Of a stretch of 64,000 nucleotides of DNA, positions 44,091 through 53,074 are shown piece after piece (position 1 is the first letter of the stretch; the number at the start of each line of letters is the position of its first letter). The stretch is from Lascolabacillus massiliensis (GTDB lineage: Bacteria; Bacteroidota; Bacteroidia; Bacteroidales; Dysgonomonadaceae), in assembly GCF_001282625.1 (NCBI RefSeq), contig NZ_CTEJ01000002.1:560501-624500 (forward strand), written 5' to 3'. The translations under genes and the position numbers were made by a program. Below the pieces are notes generated by a model. The model did no database searches. It was not told where the DNA came from and saw nothing but the letters and a program-made list of their open reading frames with translations.

Positions 44091-44699
44091 TTATTTTTTT
44101 CGTTGATATTTTATATTCTTAAGTTTAGTGCGGCTTGGTGTAACTTTTATTTCAGGAATTGAATAGTCTTCACTCTTAATATTAAGTTTTCCACCCGACA
44201 ACTCTCTTAAATCTTCAAAGATCTTTTCATCATCAATTGCTTTGTTCCATTGAACATATGATCTCTTCATCTGGTTGAGAATCAGTTTAACCAGCTGTTT
44301 CTTCTCTTCTCCATCCTCCATTTTTGTGGCGATGTTGATTATCCTCTCAAGAATTTTACCGTAATGACGATATTTCATGCTTGGGCGACTATATTCTAGT
44401 CGTCCCGGAGAAGAATAGAGTTCCTCTTTTTTAATTACCTCATATGGGTAATCAATATCCAGTTTGAAATCCGACATGATTGCAAGATGATCCCAAAGGA
44501 TATGCTTGAAATTATTAACATCGCGAAGGTGAGGAAACATATTGCCCATAACATCAATTATTGCATTGGCACATCTTTTACGCTCCTCAGGATCTTCAAT
44601 ACTTACGCAATGATTTACCATATTCTGGATATTGCGTCCGTATTCAGGCATTATAAGTTTCTCTTTTTGAGTATTATATTTCATTTCCATATTTCTCAT
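44091..44699 (-). CDS. DUF4290 domain protein
   Basis: 202 residues, a family restricted to Bacteroidota. Typical parts are MPEYGRNIQNMVNHCVSIED, CANAIIDVMGNMFPHLRDVN and FKHILWDHLAIMSDF. The end is basic (TPSRTKLKNIKYQRKK). Function unknown. The gene precedes rimM, an arrangement I recall from other Bacteroidales, and a link to ribosome or RNA work is an inference. The start may be at 44699 or at the ATG of MEMKYN. Confidence 0.88.
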   Translation of the reverse strand: MRNMEMKYNTQKEKLIMPEYGRNIQNMVNHCVSIEDPEERKRCANAIIDVMGNMFPHLRDVNNFKHILWDHLAIMSDFKLDIDYPYEVIKKEELYSSPGRLEYSRPSMKYRHYGKILERIINIATKMEDGEEKKQLVKLILNQMKRSYVQWNKAIDDEKIFEDLRELSGGKLNIKSEDYSIPEIKVTPSRTKLKNIKYQRKK

Positions 44700-44757
44700 C
44701 TTTTATTTTTTTATTCATACAAATGAAAAAAATATTTTCATTCATATCATAATGAAA

Positions 44758-45705
44758 TCATCTTAATTTTAGCACATCACCCTCTTCAGGAATGTATTCA
44801 TAACTCTTTTTGTTCAGCCTGTACAGGTTCCTCAGTTGTATTCCATAAGTCTGAGATATACTGTACATAGATTCACCTACCTGCACCGTGTGATATTCAT
44901 AAGGCTTGTCCGCCCTTGTCTTCTTCTTCTGAAAATATACTATATCACCTTCACTAAGTGGGAAATCCTCAGGCACCTCATTGAATTTCAGTAAATCCTT
45001 TTCACTGAAACCAAATTCTTTTGCAATACTTCCAAACGTATCACCATCTACAGCAATCACATATACCAGTCCATGTGTTATATAAGGCTCATGTGTCCAT
45101 GATGCCCTTGAAGACTCTGCCGAACGAATAGCTTCACGGTCGCGTTTGCTAACTCCGCGTCGATACTTCTTGTCATCAAACCTGTAAAGTTCATAATCCT
45201 CTATAAGTTTTATAAGCTTATTGGCATAGGCTTTATCTGTTGCGTAGCCCGACTTTTGTAGTCCCCTTGCCCATCCTTTATAATCCGTAATCGAAAGCTC
45301 AAACAGAGATCTGTATCTGGCACTACCTACTAAAAACTCTGAATGGTCCTGATATGAATCCTCAACTCTGCTGTAACTTCTGAAACAGTCATTTGGCGTA
45401 TCATCTGCGGCATACACTCTGGGTCCGCTCCACACGCTATGACATTTAATTCCAAAATGATTATTCGATCGTCTTGCCAGATCGCTCATACCTGCACCCG
45501 ATTCTAATATACCCTGTGCCAGCGTTATGGATGCAGGAATACCATATTTATCCATATGCTGTATAGCCAGATCACTATATCTTTCAATGTATAATTCATA
45601 TGTTCTTACCCCAGATTGAGCTGACAGGTTAGAAATATTAAATAAAAATGATAGTAATAGCGTTAACGATGAAATAAATGTATATTTGTAAGATAAATAT
45701 TGCAT
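44758..45705 (-). CDS. Glucosaminidase-domain and LysM protein (peptidoglycan hydrolase)
   Basis: 315 residues. Signal peptide (FISSLTLLLSFLFNISNLSA). The glucosaminidase domain (about 35-185) has YGIPASITLAQGILESGAGM with the catalytic glutamate, then NNHFGIKCH. Two LysM repeats follow: VYVIAVDGDTFGSIAKEFGF and EYHTVQVGESMYSISQTYGI. It would cut glycan strands in the cell wall, with LysM holding the enzyme to peptidoglycan. Divergent from cdd with only 6 bases between the starts. Confidence 0.9.
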   Translation of the reverse strand: MQYLSYKYTFISSLTLLLSFLFNISNLSAQSGVRTYELYIERYSDLAIQHMDKYGIPASITLAQGILESGAGMSDLARRSNNHFGIKCHSVWSGPRVYAADDTPNDCFRSYSRVEDSYQDHSEFLVGSARYRSLFELSITDYKGWARGLQKSGYATDKAYANKLIKLIEDYELYRFDDKKYRRGVSKRDREAIRSAESSRASWTHEPYITHGLVYVIAVDGDTFGSIAKEFGFSEKDLLKFNEVPEDFPLSEGDIVYFQKKKTRADKPYEYHTVQVGESMYSISQTYGIQLRNLYRLNKKSYEYIPEEGDVLKLR

Positions 45706-45741
45706 TATAATATGAAAGAAATCAATTTATCCACAAAGATA
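45681..45741. promoter_or_regulatory. Interlocked divergent promoters of cdd and the glucosaminidase gene
   Basis: Plus-strand TATATTTG at 45681-45688 points to cdd (ATG 45712) and lies within the signal-peptide codons of the glucosaminidase gene. Minus-strand TATCTTTG at 45734-45741 points the other way and lies within cdd codons 8-10. Each promoter is inside the partner's coding sequence. Both match TAnnTTTG. Confidence 0.5.
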
Positions 45742-46194
45742 ACTGTTTATCCGATAGAGGAGTGCTCCGATATCGAAAAAAAACTTATTGAAGCAGCTAA
45801 AAATGCAACATTAAACTCTTACGCACCATACTCTGAGTTTCACGTGGGTGCTGCAGCATTACTGGCCAATGGTGAAATAATCACCGGAAATAATCAGGAG
45901 AATGCTGCATACCCTTCGGGATTATGCGCTGAAAGAACTGCTGTTTTCTATGCTCATTCCAAATATCCTGATCAGAAAGTTGAAGCTATCGCTATAGCAG
46001 CATGGAATAAAGGGGAATTTACAAAAGATGTAATCACTCCTTGCGGTGGATGCAGGCAGGTACTACTTGAGGCAGAGAACCGGTTCAATTCACCAATGAA
46101 GGTTATGATGTGCGGTAACGACTCAGTTTATGTTGTTAGCAGTATAAAAGATCTTTTACCACTAAGTTTTGGTGACGAAATGCTCAAGAAATAG
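45712..46194 (+). CDS. cdd: Cytidine deaminase
   Basis: 160 residues from ATG 45712 (MKEINLS); a longer start at 45700 overlaps the divergent gene. Zinc and catalytic motifs are CAERTAVFYA (HAE position replaced by C-A-E, as in tetrameric Cdd) and PCGGCRQVL. NNQENAAYPSGLCAER is the family signature. It converts cytidine and deoxycytidine to uridine in pyrimidine salvage. Confidence 0.92.
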   Translation: MKEINLSTKITVYPIEECSDIEKKLIEAAKNATLNSYAPYSEFHVGAAALLANGEIITGNNQENAAYPSGLCAERTAVFYAHSKYPDQKVEAIAIAAWNKGEFTKDVITPCGGCRQVLLEAENRFNSPMKVMMCGNDSVYVVSSIKDLLPLSFGDEMLKK

Positions 46195-46203
46195 CTGAAT
46201 CTC

Positions 46204-46677
46204 TTAGAAAGAGGCTTCATAGAGTGTTACAAGATACCATTTCCTGTCGATAAGCTCAAAATAATAATCTGCGTAAATACCATTGTCAATACCTCTTATC
46301 TCGACAACCGCAGTATCATTATTGAAGCGTACAACCTGGTAATATTGATCATATGGCCTGGTTAAGTAAGTACTATCATATGTCAGGTCAAGCGGTTCCC
46401 AGTCATACCTGCCAATCACTTCCCTGATTGGAGCCATACCTTCATTGCCTGTATCAGGAACGATAACACTTATTGGGAATTTTATTCTTTGAAGTTGAAA
46501 TGACTCTTCCAAACTGAATCTTTCCATAAACTCACTGAACTCTTCAACCTCAAATTCTTCTGTAAGAGCCGAATCAGCTATCTCTTTACCTTTCATACCC
46601 TTTTCACCTCTGTTTTGAGTGCATGAGATGAGAAACACCAAAATAATGCAGAAAAATAAAAAAGCTGCTTTTTTCAT
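46204..46677 (-). CDS. Lipoprotein, DUF4348-like
   Basis: 157 residues. Lipobox LVFLISC at residues 14-20, then an acidic segment (EEFEVEEFSEFMERFSLE) and QLQRIKFPISVIVPDTGN. The end YYFELIDRKWYLVTLYEASF resembles the NTF2-like DUF4348 family of Bacteroidales, which I recall having KFPL and a WYL motif. Role unknown. It is convergent with cdd (9 bases between stops) and divergent from the DUF4922 gene. Confidence 0.7.
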   Translation of the reverse strand: MKKAAFLFFCIILVFLISCTQNRGEKGMKGKEIADSALTEEFEVEEFSEFMERFSLEESFQLQRIKFPISVIVPDTGNEGMAPIREVIGRYDWEPLDLTYDSTYLTRPYDQYYQVVRFNNDTAVVEIRGIDNGIYADYYFELIDRKWYLVTLYEASF

Positions 46678-46763
46678 TTGTTATAAAAAGTAAATTAAAT
46701 AACCCCTCTATTGTCTCACAAAGGTATAAAAAAACTTGATAACCAAATAGTAAAAATTATCCT

Positions 46764-46771
46764 TATCTTTG
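46764..46771 (+). promoter_or_regulatory. Promoter -7 box of the DUF4922 gene
   Basis: TATCTTTG, a full -7 box. Transcription would begin near 46777. This puts the ATG at 46769 outside the mRNA and supports the start at 46793. Confidence 0.6.
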
Positions 46772-46792
46772 TTACTACAAAAAAATATTATA

Positions 46793-47635
46793 ATGAGCTT
46801 ACAGAACGATATAGAAAATCTTTTCTCTTTACAGAAAAAAGAGTGGCCTCAATTGAACGATGCAATTCTTAAACTTGATGATGTGATGGTTAAACAGCTT
46901 AACTGGGGAGACAACATCTCTGTAAAAGTTCAGTTCAACCCTGCAAGAATTACATCTACAGGAGCAAAAATAGATAAAAAGTTTATCGATGAAAGACCCT
47001 GTTTTTTGTGTGAACAAAACCGACCATCGGAACAGAAGGGTATAATATTTTTAGATAAATATTTAATTTTATGTAACCCTTTCCCAATTCTCAGAAACCA
47101 TCTGACCATTCCGCTATTTTCACATGTTCCTCAGCGCATCAGGCATAAGGTAGGTGAAATGCTTACATTGACGGAAAAGTTGCCGGATTATGTGGTTTTC
47201 TACAACGGTCCGAAAAGCGGTGCTTCAGCACCAGATCATTTTCATCTGCAGGCAGGACTCAAAACAGCAGAACTTACACAGGGTGACAATGAATTGAGAT
47301 CATGCCTTATCATCGAGGGGTCAACTATTTCTGAATGCACTGAGCTTTTTGAAGAGGTTTATCAGTATCTCCGCACTCTTCAGCCTGAAGAAGAGGAGCC
47401 GATGTTAAACATTATCACCTTTATGGAGGGAGACAGATACAAAATACATATTTTCCCAAGAAAAGCTCATCGCCCAAAACAGTATTATGAAGAGGGCAGT
47501 AAGAAACTATTGATAAGTCCTGGAGCCCTTGATATGTCGGGAATGATCATCACTGTGAGAGAGGAGGATTTCAACAAAATAGAAAAACAGGATATTGAAG
47601 ATATCTATATGCAGGTATCTTTACCAATTATGTAA
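46793..47635 (+). CDS. DUF4922 (HIT/GalT-like) protein
   Basis: 280 residues (MSLQNDIENLFSLQ). The segments RPCFLCEQNRPSEQKG, PFPILRNHLTIPLFSH and YNGPKSGASAPDHFHLQAGL fit the Bacteroidota group related to ATP adenylyltransferase/GDP-galactose phosphorylase. HFH-x-Q is the HIT-like catalytic site. The nucleotide substrate is not known. It may be co-transcribed with serB (20 bases apart). Confidence 0.8.
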   Translation: MSLQNDIENLFSLQKKEWPQLNDAILKLDDVMVKQLNWGDNISVKVQFNPARITSTGAKIDKKFIDERPCFLCEQNRPSEQKGIIFLDKYLILCNPFPILRNHLTIPLFSHVPQRIRHKVGEMLTLTEKLPDYVVFYNGPKSGASAPDHFHLQAGLKTAELTQGDNELRSCLIIEGSTISECTELFEEVYQYLRTLQPEEEEPMLNIITFMEGDRYKIHIFPRKAHRPKQYYEEGSKKLLISPGALDMSGMIITVREEDFNKIEKQDIEDIYMQVSLPIM

Positions 47636-47655
47636 CAACATAATAAAAAATTAAA

Positions 47656-48888
47656 ATGGAAAATTCAGAAATTATTTTAGCCAATATTAATGGAGAGGAT
47701 AAACCGGGTTTAACTGCTGCTTTGACCGAGATTCTGGCAAAGCATGGTGCATTTATTCTGGATATTGGTCAGTCGGACATCCACAGAAATGTAGCAATAG
47801 GTATACTTTTTAAATCGATGCACAACAATTCTGGTGAAATCCTCAAGGATCTGCTTTTCAAAGCATATGAGATGGATGTGAATATCAAATTTACTCCTAT
47901 TTCGGCAGAAATGTACTCAAACTGGGTAGCAATGCAGGGCAAGAACAGGTATATCATAACGCTGCTGGGAAGAATACTCACGGCAGAACAGATTGCAGCC
48001 GTTTCCAGAATTATTGCAGATCAAAATCTTAATATCGATAATATGATACGACTGACAGGTCGTATCCCGCTTGATGAAAAACAGCGAGCTGCTAAGTCGT
48101 GCGTTGAACTATCTGTACGCGGAAGCCTGGCAGACAGGAATAAAATGCAGCAGTCGTTCCTTGAGCTCTCATCCAAACTTAATTTCGACATCTCATTTCA
48201 GGAAGAGAGTATGTATAGAAGGATGCGTCGTCTTATATGCTTTGATATGGACTCTACACTTATTCAGACTGAAGTGATTGATGAACTTGCCGAAAGAGCT
48301 GGTGTTGGGGATAAAGTAAAAGCCATTACAGAGTCGGCAATGCATGGCGATATCGATTTTGAGGAGAGCTTCAAACAGCGGATTAAATTATTGAAAGGTC
48401 TCGATGCATCTGTCCTTAAAGAGGTGGCTGAGAATCTGCCAATTACGGAAGGTTTGGGCCGACTGATGAAGGTACTCCAGAAAGTTGGCTTCAAAACTGC
48501 AATTCTATCGGGAGGCTTCACCTATTTTGGTAACTACCTTAAGGACAAGTATGGTTTTGATTATATGTATGCAAATGAGCTGGAGATTGTTGATGGTAAA
48601 CTAACCGGTAACTATCTGGGCGATATAATAACCGGAAAAAAGAAGGCTGAGCTTCTTTCGCTTATAGCACAGGTAGAGAAGATTGATATAAGGCAGACTG
48701 TAGCAGTTGGAGATGGGGCAAACGACCTTCCAATGCTTGGTATCGCCGGTCTGGGTATCGCTTTCCATGCTAAGCCAAAGGTTAAGCAAAATGCTGGGCA
48801 ATCACTATCGTCTGTGGGTATCGATGGTATATTGTACTTCCTTGGATATAAAGACTCTATGCTCGACAGTGAGATGCTTAAAGGTTGA
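47656..48888 (+). CDS. serB: Phosphoserine phosphatase with N-terminal ACT domains
   Basis: 410 residues. Two ACT-like segments (NINGEDKPGLTAALTEILAK; YIITLLGRILTAEQIAAVSR) precede a HAD phosphatase (about 190-400). It has motif I DMDSTLIQTE, motif II SGGFTYFGNYL, motif III near GKKKAELL and motif IV VAVGDGANDLPMLG. It does the last step of serine synthesis, with ACT domains perhaps sensing serine. The layout matches long SerB of Bacteroidales. Confidence 0.93.
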   Translation: MENSEIILANINGEDKPGLTAALTEILAKHGAFILDIGQSDIHRNVAIGILFKSMHNNSGEILKDLLFKAYEMDVNIKFTPISAEMYSNWVAMQGKNRYIITLLGRILTAEQIAAVSRIIADQNLNIDNMIRLTGRIPLDEKQRAAKSCVELSVRGSLADRNKMQQSFLELSSKLNFDISFQEESMYRRMRRLICFDMDSTLIQTEVIDELAERAGVGDKVKAITESAMHGDIDFEESFKQRIKLLKGLDASVLKEVAENLPITEGLGRLMKVLQKVGFKTAILSGGFTYFGNYLKDKYGFDYMYANELEIVDGKLTGNYLGDIITGKKKAELLSLIAQVEKIDIRQTVAVGDGANDLPMLGIAGLGIAFHAKPKVKQNAGQSLSSVGIDGILYFLGYKDSMLDSEMLKG

Positions 48889-48913
48889 TTCTGCTATTTA
48901 AATTTTATAATTT

Positions 48914-49762
48914 ATGGAATCTGTTGAAAATATTTTAAAGAAGCCGCTTAATGTTCTTGTCTGTTTCACTGATCCTGAGATAGGCCGGGTTTTAAGCAGA
49001 ATGGCAGTAAGTTTAGCCGGATCAAGATCTGAAAAATCCACTGCCACCTTTCTACATCTGATTGAAAAAGAGAATCATGATAATCAAAATAAATTAGAAG
49101 ATTTCATAGACATCATTGATAAGAGCAAACTCACTATTCGTTATTTTGCCAGAAGATATGATAATTACGTATCAGAAATTATCAATGTTTCAAAAGAGCA
49201 GAATAGCGATTTCATTGTGGCTGGAATTAACAGGAGTATTCTGTCTCCTGATATATTTCAGAAATATAACAGGTTAAAGAGCGACCCTGCCAATTCTGAC
49301 GCATACATACAGGAGCAGTTTACAGAGAATGAGTTTGAAATGATGAACAACATCACTTCACTGCTTGATTTGAACTCTATTTCTATAGGTTTGTTTATTT
49401 ATAACAACCTGAAACGTATTGAAAATATATTTGTTCCAATATTAAGTACAACTGATATTCAGGCAATTCCTTACACAACAATGCGTTTTGTACAAAAAGA
49501 GAATGTTGATATAATGGTTTGGGATGCAATTGGAGCTATTGAGTCAAATCCCAAGATGCAGAAGATATATCAGACCTATGTAAAAAAAGCTGATGATAGA
49601 ATGTATCTGTGGGACGTAAACAAAAAGATTGATAACGATTTTATAATAAATCAGGATCTCTGTATTTTTGGCATAGATGGGTGGTACAAACTGATTGCCA
49701 CCTCATTACCCTGGATTGAATTTCTGCCATCCACACTTATTATAAAAGAAAAAACAACATAA
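48914..49762 (+). CDS. Hypothetical protein, possible detached universal-stress-like domain
   Basis: 282 residues with no signal peptide or membrane helix. The start KPLNVLVCFTDPEIGRVLSR and later SDFIVAGINRS resemble the Usp/alpha-beta fold found at the C-terminus of some Na+/H+ antiporters. The protein has two halves of similar size. No catalytic motif is visible. Only 8 bases separate it from the TPR gene that follows, so they are probably translated together. I do not recognise a named family. Confidence 0.55.
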   Translation: MESVENILKKPLNVLVCFTDPEIGRVLSRMAVSLAGSRSEKSTATFLHLIEKENHDNQNKLEDFIDIIDKSKLTIRYFARRYDNYVSEIINVSKEQNSDFIVAGINRSILSPDIFQKYNRLKSDPANSDAYIQEQFTENEFEMMNNITSLLDLNSISIGLFIYNNLKRIENIFVPILSTTDIQAIPYTTMRFVQKENVDIMVWDAIGAIESNPKMQKIYQTYVKKADDRMYLWDVNKKIDNDFIINQDLCIFGIDGWYKLIATSLPWIEFLPSTLIIKEKTT

Positions 49763-49770
49763 AGGAATTT

Positions 49771-52002
49771 ATGAGTCCAACTAAAATAAATAGAAAAGTA
49801 AGAGAAATTCATAGTTTTATAGAAGAGAAACAATTAAAGCATGCAATTGATAGCGTAAAAGAGCTTATTGAACTGCAACATAATTGGGCTATTTCCGAAA
49901 AAATTGATGAGCTGGAAACAAATTATAAATTTATGCTCCATTACCTTGTTGAAGGTAAGGGTGACCCGGATCAGGATAAAATCTATAATAAGCTTATTCG
50001 CGATATTTACTCTATTACTGATGATGCTGCCGAGAATCTGCTTGTAAGGGATAGTTCATCTTTTTTTTTCGAGAGAGAAAGATTAATGAATGTTCGTAAT
50101 ACAATCTCAATCGATGAATATATACACACCATTGTAAAACAGACAGACATCTCCTCAATTATTGAACTACTGGACGAAGGCCCCGAAAAAGAATTACGAA
50201 AAATACCGTGTGCTATTGCTCATGAAAATAGTGTTAGAGATCTGTTTTATTCAATTTTTGTTTCTCCAAGAGCTAATGCTGATTTCATAAAATCGCTACA
50301 TAGTTTTATTGAGAATGAGACAATACCTGTGAATGATAAGTGTATGTTGATTTCGGCAATTACACTTAATATAATGCAGCGTTTTGATGCTGCAAAAGTA
50401 CTTTTTTTGCTTGATGTTTGCCGCAGACATGAAGCTGAAATATCTGCTCGCGCAATAACCGGTATTATTCCAATTTTTCAGCGATACAGAACAAGGTGGC
50501 ATCTATATCCGGAATGTAGTGACCGACTGAAACTACTGTCGGATGATGCACAGTTTACCCGACGGTTTATGGCTACTGTACTCGGGTTTATTCAGGCTCA
50601 TGAGACTGAGAAGATTACGAAGAGACTGACTGAGGAGATAATTCCTGAGATGATGAAACTGAGTCCCATGATTGGCAAGAAGATAAAGCTTGACGAATGG
50701 ATGGAAGAAAGTGGTATTGATGATAAAAATCCTGAATGGCAGAAGATACTTGAAGAAAGTGGCTTGACAGATAAGCTTAAGGAGTTTTCTGATCTGCAGC
50801 TTGAGGGTGCTGATGTATTTCACTCTACTTTCTCTAATCTTAAGAACTATCCATTCTTTAATGAGATGAGTAACTGGTTTATGCCATATGATCCCCAACA
50901 TAGTAGTCTCCAGCGACTGCTCTCCAAATCGGGTGAAAGTGATCAGTTTATCGATACTATGCTGGGCTCTTCAATAATATGTAATTCCGACAAGTACTCT
51001 CTCTCTTTCAGTGTTATGATGATGCCTGAGCAATACCGCAGTATGATGATTAATCAGCTTGGCTCTGAAGGTGATGAACTGAAAAAGATTCAGGAGGAGG
51101 AGATGACACTGAATCCTTATCAGAAGGAATCTACAATAATCAAACAGTATATACAGGATCTTTATCGTTTTTACAAGCTACATCCTCGTAGAGCCGACTT
51201 CACTGACATATTCAGTCTCCCGCTCAATTATCACGAGATAGAGGCATTTCAGCCGATTGTACTGCAAACTAAAAATCTAGAGAAAATTGCTCTCTATTAC
51301 TTTGAGAAAAACAACTTCAATGAAGCACTTGGTGCATATAATATGCTGGCAGGGAAAGTGCCGGGAAACAGTGAGGTGTGGCAAAAAATAGGATTCTGTA
51401 AGCAGATGATGGTAGATATAAGAGGGGCACTTGATGCTTATCTGCATGCCGACCTGATTGAGGACAACAACACATGGCTGCTTAACCGTATAGCCCACTG
51501 TTACAGGGTGTTGAAGGAGGCTGATACAGCTTTGGAATATTATCGCCGACTTGAGCAGTTCAGACCTGATGATTTGAATATACAGCTTAATATTGGTCAC
51601 TGTTACCTTGAACTGAAGCAGTATGATGAGGCTCTTAACTACTACTTCAAGGTGGAGCTTATTAACAGCAATAACACACGTGCATGGAGATCGATCGCAT
51701 GGTGTGCATTCCTATCAAGGAAGTTTGATATTGCACAGAGATACTACAAGCGGATTCTTGAAAACAAACCAAATGCTCATGACTATCTCAACGCAGGGCA
51801 TGTTGAACTTTGTCTTTCAAATAACAGGGATGCAGTAAAACTGTATGCCCTATCATATAAGCAGACTGGCAGTTTCGATACTTTCCTGAAAATGCTTAAG
51901 GATGATATTGACGAATTACAGGAGGCTGGTGTAGATACTGATATTTTGCCTGTAATTATCGATAAAATGCTTTATGACTCGGGTGATTCAGAGGTCAAAT
52001 AG
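49771..52002 (+). CDS. TPR-repeat protein
   Basis: 743 residues. About the last 200 (525-715) contain five TPR units, such as NSEVWQKIGFCKQMMVDIRG, DDLNIQLNIGHCYLELKQYD and AHDYLNAGHVELCLSNNRDA. The first 500 residues are helical, with no motif I know. No signal peptide, so it is probably cytoplasmic and acts as a scaffold. The 3' end overlaps the convergent nadD by 31 bases. Confidence 0.75.
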   Translation: MSPTKINRKVREIHSFIEEKQLKHAIDSVKELIELQHNWAISEKIDELETNYKFMLHYLVEGKGDPDQDKIYNKLIRDIYSITDDAAENLLVRDSSSFFFERERLMNVRNTISIDEYIHTIVKQTDISSIIELLDEGPEKELRKIPCAIAHENSVRDLFYSIFVSPRANADFIKSLHSFIENETIPVNDKCMLISAITLNIMQRFDAAKVLFLLDVCRRHEAEISARAITGIIPIFQRYRTRWHLYPECSDRLKLLSDDAQFTRRFMATVLGFIQAHETEKITKRLTEEIIPEMMKLSPMIGKKIKLDEWMEESGIDDKNPEWQKILEESGLTDKLKEFSDLQLEGADVFHSTFSNLKNYPFFNEMSNWFMPYDPQHSSLQRLLSKSGESDQFIDTMLGSSIICNSDKYSLSFSVMMMPEQYRSMMINQLGSEGDELKKIQEEEMTLNPYQKESTIIKQYIQDLYRFYKLHPRRADFTDIFSLPLNYHEIEAFQPIVLQTKNLEKIALYYFEKNNFNEALGAYNMLAGKVPGNSEVWQKIGFCKQMMVDIRGALDAYLHADLIEDNNTWLLNRIAHCYRVLKEADTALEYYRRLEQFRPDDLNIQLNIGHCYLELKQYDEALNYYFKVELINSNNTRAWRSIAWCAFLSRKFDIAQRYYKRILENKPNAHDYLNAGHVELCLSNNRDAVKLYALSYKQTGSFDTFLKMLKDDIDELQEAGVDTDILPVIIDKMLYDSGDSEVK

Positions 52003-52577
52003 AGTCGTTTCTCAATTATATACTTATACACTTTTTCAGGCACAAATGCTTGCATACTTTTCCCTTCACTGATACATTTGCGTATAAATGTAGAGGAAAC
52101 CTCTATTACAGGTGCATTAACTGACTGTACATTTTGTCCGTATGAATCAGGAATAATAATCTCGCTGCCTGCTCTTGGATAGATAAGTACTTTATATTTG
52201 CTTATAATCTCATTAGCATTTTTCCAACGGTTAAAAATCGACCAGTTGTCAGCTCCTATTATCAGTGTGAAGTTTATATCCGGGTTTTCTATAGAAAGTC
52301 TATTTAAGGTATCTATCGTGAAAGATGGTCGCGGCATATTAAACTCCACATCTGATACTGACAGCTTTTTATACCCTTCCACTGCGATCTTGACCATTTC
52401 AAGCCTGACATCATCTTCAATCAGGGTTTTAGTATCTTTCAGCGGATTATGAGGGGTTACCACAAACCACACCTCATCCAGATAGGTGAATTCACTTAGA
52501 TAGCTTGCAAGCATCAAATGTCCGTTATGGATTGGATTGAATGAACCTGAAAATATACCTATCTCTCTTTTATGCAT
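51972..52577 (-). CDS. nadD: Nicotinate-nucleotide adenylyltransferase
   Basis: 201 residues. The start GIFSGSFNPIHNGHLMLASY has the nucleotidyltransferase GxFxPxHxGH motif. The end VSSTFIRKCISEGKSMQAFV has the ISSTxIR motif. It joins ATP and nicotinate mononucleotide to make deamido-NAD. The last 31 bases overlap the 3' end of the TPR gene on the other strand. Confidence 0.92.
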   Translation of the reverse strand: MHKREIGIFSGSFNPIHNGHLMLASYLSEFTYLDEVWFVVTPHNPLKDTKTLIEDDVRLEMVKIAVEGYKKLSVSDVEFNMPRPSFTIDTLNRLSIENPDINFTLIIGADNWSIFNRWKNANEIISKYKVLIYPRAGSEIIIPDSYGQNVQSVNAPVIEVSSTFIRKCISEGKSMQAFVPEKVYKYIIEKRLYLTSESPES

Positions 52578-52658
52578 TTTATTTATGATTATAGAAAAAA
52601 CCGATACCCCTTTTTCTAGAAGTACCGATCTTTATTAGTGCCTTTAGATGAATAATAT

Positions 52659-52901
52659 CTACGTTCGCTTAAACAGTGATATAATCCAAAGTAATAAAAT
52701 TGCCCCAACCAGTGCGGTAATAAGACTTCCTAAAATACCACTTGCTGATATACCGAGAAGGCCGAAAACCCACCCGCCGATTATTGCACCGGCAATACCT
52801 ACAATGATGTTGACCAAGAGTCCAAAGCCTCCGCCTCTCATTAATTTACCTGCAAGCCATCCGGCAATTGCTCCGATAATTATCCACCATAACCATCCCA
52901 T
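52659..52901 (-). CDS. GlsB/YeaQ/YmgE-family membrane protein
   Basis: 80 residues, three hydrophobic helices rich in glycine (LWWIIIGAIAGWLAGKLMRG, then GLLVNIIVGIAGAIIGGWVF, then a third). RGGGFGLLVNIIVG is the family signature. Transglycosylase-associated or stress-related in other bacteria; precise role unknown. Confidence 0.88.
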   Translation of the reverse strand: MGWLWWIIIGAIAGWLAGKLMRGGGFGLLVNIIVGIAGAIIGGWVFGLLGISASGILGSLITALVGAILLLWIISLFKRT

Positions 52902-53074
52902 ATTGTAAAGTTTTTAGTTAATAATTTTTGTCAATATTGTATTAACAAATCTGATAATTAAACAATGAAAACTTATAAATAGTTTAACATTAACACAAAA
53001 ACTTAAAACGATGTTACGAAATTTTTAATGATAAGTGCAAACAAACACTTCACATATAACTATATTACAAGATG

